Assembly (NCBI GenBank): GCA_000467715.1
Contig: AJFK01000464.1
Location: 119,475 to 183,474 of the forward strand
Direction of reading: 5' to 3'
Length of the DNA stretch: 64,000 nt
DNA from: Hysterium pulicare CBS 123377
Taxonomy: Eukaryota > Ascomycota > Dothideomycetes > Hysteriales > Hysteriaceae
Below, in pieces: positions 45,882-58,100 of this stretch. The position numbers were made by a program, and so were the translations under genes. The notes beneath the pieces are model-generated. The model was not told where the DNA came from, made no database searches, and was given only the letters and a program-made list of their open reading frames with translations. Position 1 is the stretch's first letter. Each line of letters starts with the position of its first letter.

Positions 45882-46814
45882 TTAGCACCTCAACCCAAGA
45901 TCCACAAATGGCCCTAACATACCTATAACAAACCGTCCCCCACGACCCGGAACCGTCAAAGCAGGATACACACCCACCCACCCCATCTCCCCCCTCACAA
46001 TCTCAGTCAGATTCTGCGTTCCATGGCCCGGACACTCGGGTCCATGCACACAGACCGTGACGCCCGGTTCGCGGCCAGGAATCGAAGTATCGTTGGGATC
46101 CTCGTGAGCATTTCGGGCAGCATAGGGACTATGCTCACGGCGCTGATTTGCATTGCCGTTGACATGGTTTCCACGGCTCGAACTCGTAGTAGGTGGAGGA
46201 GGGTTCATGAAGTTGGAAGCTGGAGGCGCAGGCGTGCCGACCGTAGTTGGAGGAGCGGAGAAGGACATGCTGCGAGCGTTTAGATGCGGGGCGTGATAGG
46301 CGGGATTACTGCTCGAAGCTGGAGAGGGGAACGCTGCTGCTGCGCCGAAGCCCATGGTTGGTGTCTGGTAGCCGCTGCCGCTCGCAGGGTTCGAGGGCGT
46401 CTGAACGCGTCCCGTGATGCTGGTGTTGTCTTCGTCCAGGAGGTTAGATGGAAGGTAGGGGTAGGGGTTTGTGAGACGGTGAGCCTGTGGTGTGTGAGCG
46501 GTCATGGCTCGCTGCATGACGAGCTGGTCGGCGGCCCATGCGGCGCGGAGGTCGCGCGCTTCGATGAGTTCGGGGTTGTTTGGGTTGTAGCGTGGTGCTG
46601 CTTGCGTGGCTGGGCGAAGGTTGATGGAGGCTGTGTCGGAGAAGACGAGGGGCTCGACGGCTTGGCAATAGCGGTCGTAGAGATAGTGGCCACGGAAGAA
46701 GTAGGGGACGGCGACTTCGACAGGGTGGAGACCACGGATGCTGGAGATATAGAGCTCCATGATTGGAACACTGGCTTGGGTGGCCGGGTTGAGGAGCATG
46801 CTGTCTGGGAGCAT
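45882..46814 (-). CDS. Unknown fungal protein with disordered middle
   Basis: An open frame of 310 codons from ATG 46814. It begins MLLNPATQASVPIMELYISS and IRGLHPVEVAVPYFFRGHYL, a folded-looking first ~100 residues, then a Pro/Ser/Asn-rich middle (PPPPTTSSSRGNHVNGNANQ) and a compact end with VCVHGPECPGHGTQNLTEIV and GRGGRFVIGMLGPFVDLGLR. I do not recognise the family. The start is uncertain. An intron 46884-46805 would join an upstream open stretch (VELTSIHD) to SMLLNP, but no ATG was found in that upstream exon, so translation may begin at ATG 46799 or 46814. 5' UTR introns are likely. Confidence 0.72.
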   Translation of the reverse strand: MLPDSMLLNPATQASVPIMELYISSIRGLHPVEVAVPYFFRGHYLYDRYCQAVEPLVFSDTASINLRPATQAAPRYNPNNPELIEARDLRAAWAADQLVMQRAMTAHTPQAHRLTNPYPYLPSNLLDEDNTSITGRVQTPSNPASGSGYQTPTMGFGAAAAFPSPASSSNPAYHAPHLNARSMSFSAPPTTVGTPAPPASNFMNPPPPTTSSSRGNHVNGNANQRREHSPYAARNAHEDPNDTSIPGREPGVTVCVHGPECPGHGTQNLTEIVRGEMGWVGVYPALTVPGRGGRFVIGMLGPFVDLGLRC

Positions 46815-47497
46815 GAGAGATAGGGAAAAGAGATGGGAGCATGTGAAGGAGGGAAAACGTGATGGTTTGAAGTATGGGACATACCGTGGATGGAGGTGAG
46901 CTCCACGTGAGGATACAGTGCTAACGAGCTTTTCAGAATGACGGGTCAGCTATGGTGCGGAAAACCAAACCTTTTGTTATCAAGGTAAACAAGATGAAAT
47001 GATCGGGCAAGTGTAAAGTTTAGTAAAAACAGCGAGGAGGTAGGAAATCATGATCTTGAAAAAGATCTTGGAAAATGAACAGGTTCCTGGCACGTAGAGG
47101 GAACGGCATGTAACGCAAAACCCAAATTAGAAGAGATACACTTACCGAAAGGCTACGATGTTGTTTATGGATGGTGAGGGAAAGAAAAAGTTTTCAGACG
47201 AGAAGGAGGCTGGCAAATAAAGTTGTAGAGGTTGCTTGGGTGAAGTAGGGCTTTGCACGTGGTAGTGGAACCGAAAATGCTCAATCGCCATGCTCATAAC
47301 TTTCACTCTGCACAGTACCTAGATAAGCCTTAGGTATAATGAAAGTCATCCGGGACTACCGCGCTCTCGAAACCCACAAATAGCCTTCGCGAATTATGGT
47401 GGTCGGCCCGACTGAGTATTCACATTCCATAACAAAGGTCAGAACGAATCTGCGAAACGTTGTATGCGAATGCTAGTGCTATTACTGCAGTAGAAAT
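46815..47497. other. Upstream region of the unknown gene and 3' flank of the phosphatase
   Basis: About 680 bp. It contains possible 5' UTR splice signals for the unknown gene (GTAAGT donor near 47143, TTAG acceptor near 46921, both minus strand). Otherwise nothing visible. Confidence 0.45.
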
Positions 47498-49047
47498 CTA
47501 CGGCTTGACGGTCCACTCAAATGGTAGCCTAATGTCAGACAAGAAGGTTGTCTTCCCTGGACCAAAGGTATTGCCCGTAATGTTGCAATTCTTCTCGAAG
47601 TCTCCGGCTGCCTTTGATTTCTTCGCAATTAGATTTTGATATTCCGATAATGGGCATGATTGGCCAGGACCTTCCTTGCAGCTGGAGACAGGATACACAG
47701 CATCATTGAGCTTGATGCGCATATAAACCCCACTGCGGCAATTGAGCCGCTCAAACGCAATGGTCCCTCGCATACTGACGAAGTTGCTAGCCTTAAAGAC
47801 CCGATTCTCTGGAAGGTATATACCCGGAAGAGCATTCTGCAAATCAAACACGCCAATTGCCGCTGCAAGCTGACTGATCTGGCCATCATTGGTGAAAGCA
47901 GCAATAAGAGGGGGTGGAGCGAAGCTTGTTGCATCCGAATTCTTATATGTAGCCTTTGGTCCATCGGCAAAACGCTGCACTAGAGCAGTAAGGAAGGGAA
48001 GCATCATCTTTTGTTCCAACACTGTGCCAGGTCCAGTACCGTAGTAGTATCGGAGATCCTGAGAGTATTCGTACTGGAGGATCTCTTCATCCGTGAATAC
48101 AGCGCACCAAGGACTTCGCGATCCAGTGATTTGTGATTCAAAGCCGCAGATATATGGGAAGATGGAGACATCGGAGGTCGTAAAATTGAGACTTCCTTTT
48201 AGGAGGTCATTGATACGTGCAGTCGCACGGGGAAGCCAAATGTTGTCCCAAGTCGTCTTCACATCCCCTCCGCCATTGTCCTCATATAGTGGACAAAGAT
48301 CAGATGGAGCGAGCGAATTTGACACAGCCCGCGGATCAGTAGAGTTGACCACAAAGATATCAGCGAGAGAAGAGTTTGGCCCCAGATACCCCCTTGCAAA
48401 GAGTCTTGCTGAATCTACGACACGTGGAGCCGGAGTGTAATTGTTGGCCCACATGGTGTAATTGGAGTTATCCTTATAGAAGTCCGGATAGCGGAATCGG
48501 TAAGCTGCTCCCATATCGTAGAGTTCTCTGTACCCGGTGATCGATTCCTGTGATAATTGCTGGTCCGGATAACGCAAAACCGGTTCCCAGGATGATATAA
48601 AAGAGAGTTCTGCAGCGTAAGTCGTGAACTGTGCTGCATGAATCTATTGAACTAATTAACTCATTGTCCATTCCAGATACGTCAAACCAGCAATTGTCAT
48701 GAATGCTACATTCCTTGATCGTATACTGCACTAATGAATCGAATGCTTACCTTTGCTGATAGGTTCGTCCATTGATAATACGCATTTGGATCGGGATAGC
48801 GACTGCCATGTCGGGCAAGAAATGCTGCTTGATCTACAACACATCCGTTCGGCGCTTCGGCAGATATACCGAAAACATTTGGCCCTGCAAGATGCGATTA
48901 GGTCTCCGTCAGATTCCCCTCCTGGCGATGCGTACCTGGAAACCAAGGGCTGTTTCCTCCCAAATGCTGTAGTGGATCCAAGGGTTCAGCCTTCACGAAG
49001 GATAATGCCAGAGCGAGCAAAGCCCAGATCAATTGCTCACCCATCAT
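47498..49047 (-). CDS. Secreted histidine acid phosphatase
   Basis: Exons 49047-48936, 48884-48751, 48643-47498, coding 463 residues. A signal peptide (MMGEQLIWALLALALSFVKA) leads into the mature enzyme. The catalytic RHGSRYP motif at residues 62-68 lies in exon 2, and splicing restores GPNVFGISAEAPNG and AKIHAAQFTTYAAELSFISS around it. This is branch 2 of the histidine phosphatase superfamily (acid phosphatase/phytase type), releasing phosphate outside the cell. Several NxS/T sites suggest glycosylation. At the second catalytic position, where many relatives have His-Asp, the sequence reads AAFTNDGQISQLAAAIGVFD, with Asn before the Asp; a subgroup of fungal homologs appears to share this. 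Start: ATG at 49047 or 49044. Confidence 0.9.
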
Positions 49048-49925
49048 ACCGACGCGCAACTCACTTATAGGCTGAACGTTGCGGGAAAGCACGACATCCT
49101 CGAGCTGTACCGTCCTATTTTATAGAAGAAGCCAGACTTCGGAGATGGGTTCCATAAGAGTAATGGCATTCGGAGGCCATGTTCATGATCGCGTTGATGC
49201 CGGCGCGGCAAGAGATGGGTTCCTGGAAAGGAGGTACAGTTCGACAGGGGTTAGGGACCACGTTGTTCCAGGATTGGATAAAAGCATAAGGTTATTTCTG
49301 GGCTACCTCTTCCATCCATTCTTCTTCGGTCGGCCATAAGTTGGAACCTCTCAACATGAACAACAGTGGACGAGATCGCAACGAGAATGAGAAATTCGCC
49401 CGCAGGGAGGCAGACCTGCACCTGCAGAGAAGAATTACTCGTACTGCTAGAGGTGTCCTGGTGACATACGCATCAGTAGTGAGCTTGAACTTTGCTAACA
49501 TGACACTACGGATGTTCAATGTCCTGCGGCGGATGTTTTGCTGTCGATAAGTAGCGTGAACGGTGAAAGTGGGATCTTGAGGTGCGTAGCAGACGGCAAC
49601 GCCAGCCGAGGTCAGCAACTCACCACCAATCCTACGCTCTCGTCTCCAATATGTATAACCATGGTTCTCTGCAAATATATCTCCAATTGTACACTTGTTA
49701 TTTCATGTTCTCGACCATCCTAGTTTGAATCGCATTAACTACGGGTCTGCTGCCCCTAAACCCCACATGATAGTACGCCAAGAATCAACTCATGGAACGA
49801 AATCATGTCTTATTTTGCTAGGTTAAAGGTAATAACAATCTGTACATAACAGCAGAACGAGGATGTTACATGTTGAAGGAAGTAACGTCAATTACTAGAT
49901 TGCAGTATCAAACTATCAAATCGAT
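49048..49925. other. Gene-free stretch
   Basis: About 0.88 kb between the phosphatase start and the CHZ gene end. Short overlapping frames on both strands lack support. Confidence 0.5.
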
Positions 49926-50328
49926 TTACTTTCGAACAGCAGATGTTCCATCATCAGGGCCCGGAAGACCCTCCTCATCACCTGGCTCGGCATAAGTACC
50001 AGCCTGCTTCGTAGCCCCACGGGTACGGGAGCCGATAATGTTTGAACTATCTATGGCGTCCTTATCATCGCGCGCTAAGATACATTAATTAGCAGACAGT
50101 TGGAACAATGGAAGGAATAAGATTTCGGGGCGAGCACGTACCCAATTGTTCATCGGAGTCAGCAGTGCGAGGATCAATTGGATCGTTCACAGGGGCTTCG
50201 TCTTTCTGGACGGGAATCTGATATTGACCTGATCGGCTTGTGTACGCGTTGTCGCCGGCTTCACCAACAGGGGCGTCTCTGGCGTAGTCGTTCTGCTGCT
50301 CATACTGATCGTCGACTGAGGTGGACAT
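49926..50328 (-). CDS. CHZ1: CHZ-domain histone chaperone (Chz1-like)
   Basis: Exons 50328-50142 and 50074-49926 (phase-1 intron), coding 111 residues. The spliced middle reads EQLARDDKDAIDSSNIIGSR followed by TRG, matching the CHZ motif (IDxSNII...RTRG) of Chz1, a chaperone that carries H2A.Z-H2B dimers for SWR1. The protein is small, acidic and probably disordered, as usual for the family, with an acidic end (PGDEEGLPGPDDG). The motif only appears after splicing, which supports the intron. Confidence 0.8.
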
Positions 50329-51587
50329 TGTGAATAATTGAGTTAGAATTGCGGAGTGTGTTGTTTAAGAAGGATTGATGGCTGGCTAGCTGGAAGTATT
50401 GAGAAATGTGATGATGATGAATATGAACTGTAATGGTTGCCTTCCTGGCATTTATGTACCATGAGTCTTCATCCGCTATACGTCACTGTCGTCATTAGAT
50501 GCTCAAGCCTCTGACATCTGTAATACCAGACGTCCTAGATCCCGATAGTGGTAGGAACCATTCATCACAATGATGACGGCACAATCGAGAGGTTTACTGG
50601 AGCATTCCACGATCCATGAGCAGGAGGCGTCTGTGTTTCGAGAGCTTTAGGGGGTAGGCGGAGCAGTCAGCCAGGTACAGAAGCGATGGGCTATATTCAC
50701 TCAACTCTGAATGGTCATATCCATCAACCGGGGAAGCAAAGCGATCGTGCCGATGCATGATGCAGCTGGAAGCATGCTTAAGAGACTACGGTGAAAGATT
50801 TCTGGTTCAACGAATCGGATCAGTCAGTGTGGGACATGGCTTGTTCAAGATCCCAAATCGACAATGAATAAGCAAGAATTCGATCTCAGGAGTATGGAGA
50901 AGTCCGACAATACCATATTTTTTTCTAGAAGAGCTTCGTTGCCAAAGGCGTGCCAGACGTCAGTACTGTTACAGCTGGGCCTAGCGTCAGGTATAAAGCA
51001 TAGGTTGCACTTTAAGTTGATGTGATGAACTTCGCTAATCTGCTATAGTAAACGGGTGGATCGATACGATCTCTGATGCAAGTGCATCGGCGTTTGTTGG
51101 GGCTGACTCGAAGGAAGGCTGGGAAGCTTTGACGCGACAAGTCGTGACGTCGCGCAACTGTGTTCAGACCAGTTCCTTTTCCTAATACGGTAGAGATCAT
51201 GATTTCGGCGGTAGAAAGGTCAGCCGCAAGTCAACCAGTGGGGAAAGTCAACGTCTAGACCAATTTGTGCGTAATCTGACCAAGTCGTATGGTTGAGAAA
51301 CCGCCGTGTATCAACTAGCTTGCCTATTGTGCTACCCATATACTGTACCATACATAACGTTGCAATGTCAGCAATAGGTGTCTAGTGTACAAAAGAACAT
51401 GGAAACACCCGAATACTGTCAAATTGAAAAGAAAGGCTGTAGCCATACAACACAAATGGTTTTAGTCGCACTAAGACCGTCGCAGAACATGGTGAAAATC
51501 GCTGCGACGGAAGTACTACCAACTGAAATGCAGGTTTTCCTAAAGAAGCTGTATGCTTCTTTAAGAACCATAGTTGAGAGAAGGAAA
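50329..51587. other. Gene-free stretch
   Basis: About 1.26 kb between the CHZ gene start and the PARP-finger gene end. No convincing frame. A promoter for the CHZ gene is expected close to 50329. Confidence 0.5.
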
Positions 51588-52717
51588 TCAGTCCTCTTCT
51601 TCGTCTTCGACTGTCGCCTTCTTTGCGGGTTTTCTGCCCCTGCTGACCATTAGTATGGAAACGAAGATGAGTTAATCGACGAGTTATTCGAGCCGTAACT
51701 TACCTCTTCTGTGGGACTGGCTTTTCGGTATCAGCAGCAACCTTCTTCCTACCGCGCTTGACCTTTGCAGGAGCTTCAACTTCTTCCGCTGGAGACGCGA
51801 CCGCCTCACTAGAAGGTTCGGCGACCTCTTTAGCCTTTTTAGTTCTGCCTCTCTTGGGTTTGGCGGGCGCCTCCTCTGGCTCTTCATCTGCCTCAACTTC
51901 TTCCTTGAGGGCTTTCTTCGCCCTGCCCTTAGACTTTTTCGCAGGAGGAGCTGCCTCGTCAGCGTCATCAGCTTTGGCAGGTCGACCACGCTTCTTGGGG
52001 GCGGCTTTAGTGGGGCTCTCTGGCATACCCTCCTCATCCTAGAAGATGTTAGAGAGAGTCCGACTTCATTGAGGATAAGAGCGGTGGAAGGTCATAGGGT
52101 TCACGAAGTCCTGTGAGATCGAATCAGTCTTACCTCCTCATCATCTTTGCCTTTCTTCGCGGCCTTCTTCTTTGGCGTCTTCTTGCGCATACCCTTCTGT
52201 CCAGGGCGATTCATCTCGACATCCTAAAAGATCGGTTAGGGTGAGCCAGTGATGGTGAGTCGAATGCACTTACACCCTTCCAATCTTCATCATCAACATG
52301 ACCCTGCTCGAGAGCTCGACTAACTTTGCCCTGCATCTCCGCGGGAAGTTCATCGTAGCCATCTACCATGTCAAGATCACCCTCGGAAGTCTCTTTGAGA
52401 TTTTCGATCTGTGCAGGAGTTGTGCATCCCCTGTCATTTATTTAGAATTTGGCCATGACGTTGAAGGGAGAGAAGCAAGGTATTGAATTATCATACCAAT
52501 GTTTCCACATCCAACTAGAGTGCTCCTTGATAGTGACAAGGCTGCCGAAGCGCAATTCGCCTTTGTCGATCTTGACCCCATTCTTTTTGCAATCCGTTCC
52601 TCTGCATCCAGCGCGGCCCTGCTTGGCCATTTCTGCGAAAAGTCAGTAAAACGAGGGTGACGAATTCATGATCCCAAAAGCATAGGTATCTGACTAACCG
52701 ACACGGTATGCGGACAT
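51588..52717 (-). CDS. PARP-type zinc-finger nuclear protein with AT-hook-like tail
   Basis: Six exons: 52717-52699, 52632-52497, 52430-52274, 52223-52134, 52038-51704, 51639-51588, coding 262 residues. The N-terminus (MSAYRVEMAKQGRAGCRGTD) begins a PARP-type finger with ligands Cys16, Cys21, His51 and Cys54 (KHWGC), the last completed by splicing. In PARP1 and DNA ligase III this finger recognises DNA breaks; here it is not attached to a catalytic domain. The rest is highly charged: lysine-rich MRKKTPKKKAAKKGK, then alternating acidic stretches and AT-hook-like PKKRGRPAK, KPKRGRTKK and VKRGRKKV. A chromatin or break-binding protein of unknown role. Every exon boundary keeps frame. Confidence 0.88.
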
Positions 52718-53644
52718 GGTTACGTTGTGCCTTTAGAAGGTTGATGTATTAACCTCACGGCACGATGATGCAGCGCTGAGCTTTGGTGTATTCTAAGTCA
52801 AGCGCGCCTTTCACGAGAAGCAATGTCGGTTGCCAAACCTGATGGCAAGAGAGGCAGTCTCGCAAAATAAACGAAGTATCTGAGCTCAGAGTCAAACCAA
52901 GTTGTCGATGGTGAAAAGTGGTGAGGAGGTGATGAGGTTGGGAGTGATGTTGGGAGATGAAGTGGTTGGTCCGAGACAGTCTCGCGTCGCGTATGGAATT
53001 AAAATCAGCCGATCGTTGGCTACCTACTTTCCTCAACACGTCTTCCTTCTTCATAGGAAAAGCTTGTTTTGTTTTGATTCTATCGATAAGGCAGCGTGCA
53101 GTATCATACACGAGAGTCTGCGCGTGCAATCTTTCCTCGCAAAGACTTAATTGCGCACAAAGTGAAACAAGTCCACTCGTTCACCCAAAACCCAGCGACG
53201 AATCTCAATTCGGAAGCAAACGTCGCCACAAAATGTTGGGCTGATGGTTGAGTTTAGATTCCTCAATATATGCGTTTCTTAGTACATCCCGTCGTCCGTT
53301 GTACGATATTAAATTCCTTATGGAGGTTTGTTCTGTTCCTTGCTCTAGTTCGACATATTATTGTGGTCACATCGCCTTCTCCTTTCTGTCCTATGATCTC
53401 TTCTTGGCTAGAATTTTCTAAGAAAATATCTTTCAGAGACATAGGTGAGATGCAGCAAGAAAGATTGATGGCCGAATCGAACGTTAATATCTGGAATTTC
53501 TTCCTCGCGACCGAAACACGAACATGCGCTTCTTGGAATATCAAGGGAAGACACCTGAATATGCTTCTCTAGACCATGAGAGGCAACGGATGGTTCAAGT
53601 TTATGGAACGATACGCCACGACGTTAAGCGTCTCGTGCAGATAT
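52718..53644. other. Gene-free stretch
   Basis: About 0.93 kb. Overlapping frames on both strands around 52755-53572 look like chance. It contains the PARP-finger gene promoter. Confidence 0.5.
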
Positions 53645-54848
53645 TTACAACTTAACAGGGCGAGACGTTCGCTGTATTTCTTTGCTCGCCAGCTTAACCA
53701 CATGCTCGGCCATACCCCTATTATACCGTTAGCTTCAGCATCATCGAAAGCAGGGATAGTCATACCAAGATGCCTGATATCCAGCACCGCCTGCTCCATA
53801 GTTGTGGACTACTAAAAGTCCATTGTCACGACGTTCAGCTTCAAATCGAGGTCCTCCCATCCTTCCCGGTCTTAAGCCCACGCCATGACTGATCACTTTC
53901 AGATCCCTTGGGTCTCCTAGCTCGGGCGCCAGTTCGCAGCACCTCTTCTTGATGCCCTCCGCAAATTTCAAGTCCACTTCAGGATTCCAGTCACCATCTT
54001 GTCTACAACCTCCCAAGATGACACCTCCACCAAGCGGGCGTTGGAAGACATACGTGGTATTTTCGTCAACACGGCGCGGAGATCGAAAATACATCGTGCT
54101 CAGTGGATTCAATGGCTGCTGAACCAGTACTACTTGTCCTCGAGTAGGGTATAGTTTCTTGTCGCAGACACCACCGAGATAATATGATCCAAGGCCAGTG
54201 CAATTGAAGACGGCAGTCACGCCTTTGAACAGGTCCGACAATTCATCCACGTGTTTTATTTCCGCACGCAAGATCTTGATACCTTTGCGTCGGGCCTGGG
54301 CCAGCAACCTGGATCATGTACAATCAACAAATAAACTATAAGTATAGGGGTAATTGCCAATCATGTAGCATTATTACGACCTACCACTGAAGATAGATTT
54401 GTGTATTGATAACAAATGTTGATTTCATTTCCATGCCGAATTTTGCGCCTTCAGGCAACGTGTTCTCAGGAATAGGATCTACGCCTCCCACAAGTTCTTC
54501 GTACCAGATCTTCTGCGTCGCTTCACTCAAGACTCCAGCATGCTCCACTTCACTATCAAAGATCATGCGCAGCGGCGATCTTTGGATCCCAGCTTCCGGA
54601 TGCCTTTCTGCGATTTCAGAGAAGTGGTTAAAGGTGACACGATCGCATGATTCTAGAAGGCCATTATCGGTCGCGCTCGAACACCAGTTTGCGCCCGCCC
54701 AAGGAGAAGTATATTTGATGTCGTAGTCACCAGGAAAAAACTGAGCGACAATCGTAATAGAAGACTTAGGATAATGACTCACGAGACTGAGGGCGGTGGA
54801 CAAGCCTATCACTCCGCCTCCCAGAACGATGAAGAAATCATTGGGCAT
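53645..54848 (-). CDS. D-amino-acid oxidase (FAD)
   Basis: Exons 54848-54385, 54308-53766, 53717-53645, coding 359 residues, the normal length. The enzyme oxidises D-amino acids to keto acids, ammonia and H2O2. Visible signatures are the FAD-binding VLGGGVIGLSTAL at the N-terminus, SPWAGANWCS (residues 48-57), FNCTGLGSYYLGG, the VYPTRGQ-type KLYPTRGQVVLVQ, and VHNYGAGGAGYQASWGMAEH near the end, the last completed by splicing with a 73-nt final exon. The extreme C-terminus is PVKL. Many fungal homologs end in a peroxisomal SKL-type signal; VKL is not canonical, so peroxisomal import is uncertain. Confidence 0.94.
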
Positions 54849-55103
54849 ACTGAGAATGAGTCTTCAAGCAATATCTTCGGTTGGGATACTTTCAGATATG
54901 CACGGCGGAGCTTACGATAAGAACACTCTTCGAATGAGGCGTTCAACTTTGCCTTGCCTTATCTTTGCTGAAGAGCTTCGTAAAAGCAGGGCCTCAAGGG
55001 GATTCTGTTGATATACTAGTCGCCGTGCACAGAGCTTAAGGTTACCAAAATACCAACAACCGACAGTAGCAGAGACTTGACAGAGAATTGGGAGTTGTTC
55101 GAG
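54849..55103. promoter_or_regulatory. Short divergent promoter region
   Basis: Only 255 bp separates the start codons of D-amino-acid oxidase (minus) and the large probable mitochondrial protein (plus), so the two must share a compact bidirectional promoter if the plus-strand start is right. It would be about 440 bp if translation begins at the later Met near 55299. Confidence 0.5.
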
Positions 55104-58100
55104 ATGAATACCGCACCCCTGATTCTATGCTTGATGACTTACATAATCATGCATTTGCAAGCGACGCGCCCGGATTGGACGGCTGCGCGACCCCCAGTCA
55201 TACCGTCATGGATGGGTTGGAACGCCGTGTCACAAAAAAAGTTCAACGCGAAAGCTGATCACCAAAGCATCTCTCTATCAACGTTCAATGAACGCTCAAT
55301 GCGCCCTGCTCATGCATGTTTCCAAACCACCCTGAGACAAGCATTTCGCTCTCACTCTCAGAAAACCTCGAGTACATGGACTATTCCTGAGTTCCTAGCT
55401 CCAGCACTCCTGCGACCAGCAATAAAACGAACCTTCTCCTCTACAAGGCGAAAGCGTAAAGACCCTTTAGCAAAATCTTCCCTCTACCATCTTCTGGGGC
55501 AGGATTGGCAGACCGATACCCTCATACCGCCTCAAACCTTTCGAGCCGAGTTCACAATACCTCTCCCAAAAGAAGATGTACGAAACCAAATTCAAGCATG
55601 GCTTACGGTCATCGATCCTTTCCTTCCACGGGACTCGCGGCAAACCACCACATATAACGGCAGCTCTCCTCCGCTTCCGGCATCCGCTATAGACTTCTCA
55701 CGATTCCTTCTCGGCGCACAGCATGCGTCGCACGACATACTCAGTCATATTGGCTTGGTTCAGGGGAAGTGGGATACTGTAATCTGGCTTATAAAGAAGC
55801 TTCTTGAGGACGGTTCTTTGGTTTCAAGCATACTTCCCACTTTTGAACCATTCGTAAATTTGATCTGGCCGGAACCTTCATATTCTCTTGACCAAGTAAC
55901 AGACGCTGCGATTTTAGTTTACCGCGTCCTTCCATCCAGAAAGCTTGCACATAATCTCAACGAGCTCACTTCGGCTCCAGAATCCTTACAATATAAATGG
56001 AAACTGAAGAAGAAGGCTCTCGGACAAGTGTGGAGAAGTCTAGGCTACATGATTCTTGTGGCCGCCGAAGACGAGCAAGTTGGCAAGTCCCCCATCATGC
56101 CACACGTACTAGAAATCATCGCATATTTGCATCATGCAGAGATGATACCAGATGCCATATATCAATACAAGCCTCCTCAGGATGTCTCCACCCCCCATCA
56201 GCCCCCAACGTTACACCTATTTTCATCAAGGATCTTGAGCTCTCTTTCGGACGCATCTTGGAGAGCCCATGAATCATCCGTAAAATCTGAGCAAGAGAAG
56301 TCCAATTCCTCATATTTCCTAGGACTTGAGATTCCTGGCTCAAGGTACAAAGCGCCTGTCACCGAAATAAGCCCCGAGATATGGCTAGAACTGGTCCTTT
56401 GGTCTTGTTTGCATGGAGGCTGGATATTAGACGGAACGAACATCCTCGAGCGCTTGCATTCATATCATGGGAAGAACCGTTGGTCCTTAATTTGTTGGCG
56501 TGACATAATGGACAACCCGCACGACTCCGAATTAAGTAAGAATTCGACAGCATGGCATTCGCTTGTCAAAAGGTTCCAATATCCCAGCCGCACTGATAAA
56601 TTCAACGAGGGTGATCGGAATCTCGTCCAAAAAACCATTAGTAGTGAAGTTGTCGCGGCTTTCGTTGATGGGCTCACCAATGAAATGCGTTTAGGTGTCG
56701 GTTTCAGAGGAATTTTCCCAGAACACATCATTCACCACATAAAGATTCTCAAGGGATTACTAGATCGTGATAATCTCAGTCTGGGTTCGATCTCATGGGA
56801 CTCGGTTATTGTGCGACTTTTGGAATCTGGAGGAATTGTGCCCGAAAAGAGACCGGAGCTCATGTTGGAAGTGCTTGATCTAGCTTCGGGTTTTGGAACG
56901 GAAGCTGGGTCTCTTAACGTTCCACTTCAACAGCCCGATGACTACATGGATTCAAGCTATTCGTTCGATGCATCGGCAGCGGCTATCGGCTTACTCCATC
57001 GCACTATTCGAGCTTTCATTGACATCGGTCATCTTCCTGGAGCCATGAAAGCTGTCGAGAAACTACAACAATATACGGATATCAACAAGCAAAGATCACT
57101 AGCAGAGTTTTTTCATAGCTTAAAAGAAACGCCCACCAGCCCAAAATCACCGTTTACAAGTAATCTAGCGCCAATCGAATACCCTGGTTTTTTCCCTCAA
57201 ATACCTATGAGTCTCCTTACGAGTCTGTTAGATCTCTCTACAAGCTCGAGACTCTTCGACATTGGGAAATGGCTACTTTTCTTGGACGATCTGGAAGGAC
57301 CACTTATTACTCGCGATATGTGGACTAGCCGCGAAATGGCACCTGCAATGATTCGATTCGGCACAGCGTCGCGAAATAACGGCCTAGTTCTGAAGCTCGT
57401 CAAGAGATTGAGTGGCGCGGCGCCGCATCGACTTCCCTCAGAAGTGCTTACTGCTTTTCTTAACAGTCAGATTCAACATCGGCGTTGGGACTCAGTGAAA
57501 AGTATTCGAAAATATGTCAAAGACAATTCGAATTACCTGCTACAGCCCTCTACGTTCGCCTGTTTTGCGGCAGAAGTCGTTCGCTTCTCTAGTGAAGCTG
57601 ACGAGTTCCGCAAAACTCAGAAAGACAAAGTGCGATCTGAGTTCTTGGACCTTCTCAGCGAGTGGCAACATGTTATTTACAGAGACATGGATCTGATTTT
57701 GGCCATCAATAATATACTCGGCATCATGTCCACTATTCATGACGACTTGAAAGCCGTTTGTTCTCCGCTGTTCTCGAACACCCGTCGCCAACGCGTTTGC
57801 ATATCAACAGAAGATTTCAACACAATGTTGGATGGTATACTCGACGGATACGGTAGTCTCGAAGGCAGACGAATTGTCGACATGTGGTGCTACGTTCGTG
57901 GATCAAACTTCAGAGACTATCGTGCCCCTGGAGGGCTATCGAATTTACCAAGATATAGAATTGGCAAAGCCGAAGAGTACGAAAACAGTCCAGGTAAAAT
58001 CGAGCTGGAAACAGGTGCTGGCGTTACTTTGACCATGGGGGGTCGAATACAACCAAACATTCAGACTATACGGGCAGTTCTTCGCAAGGTAGCAACGGAA

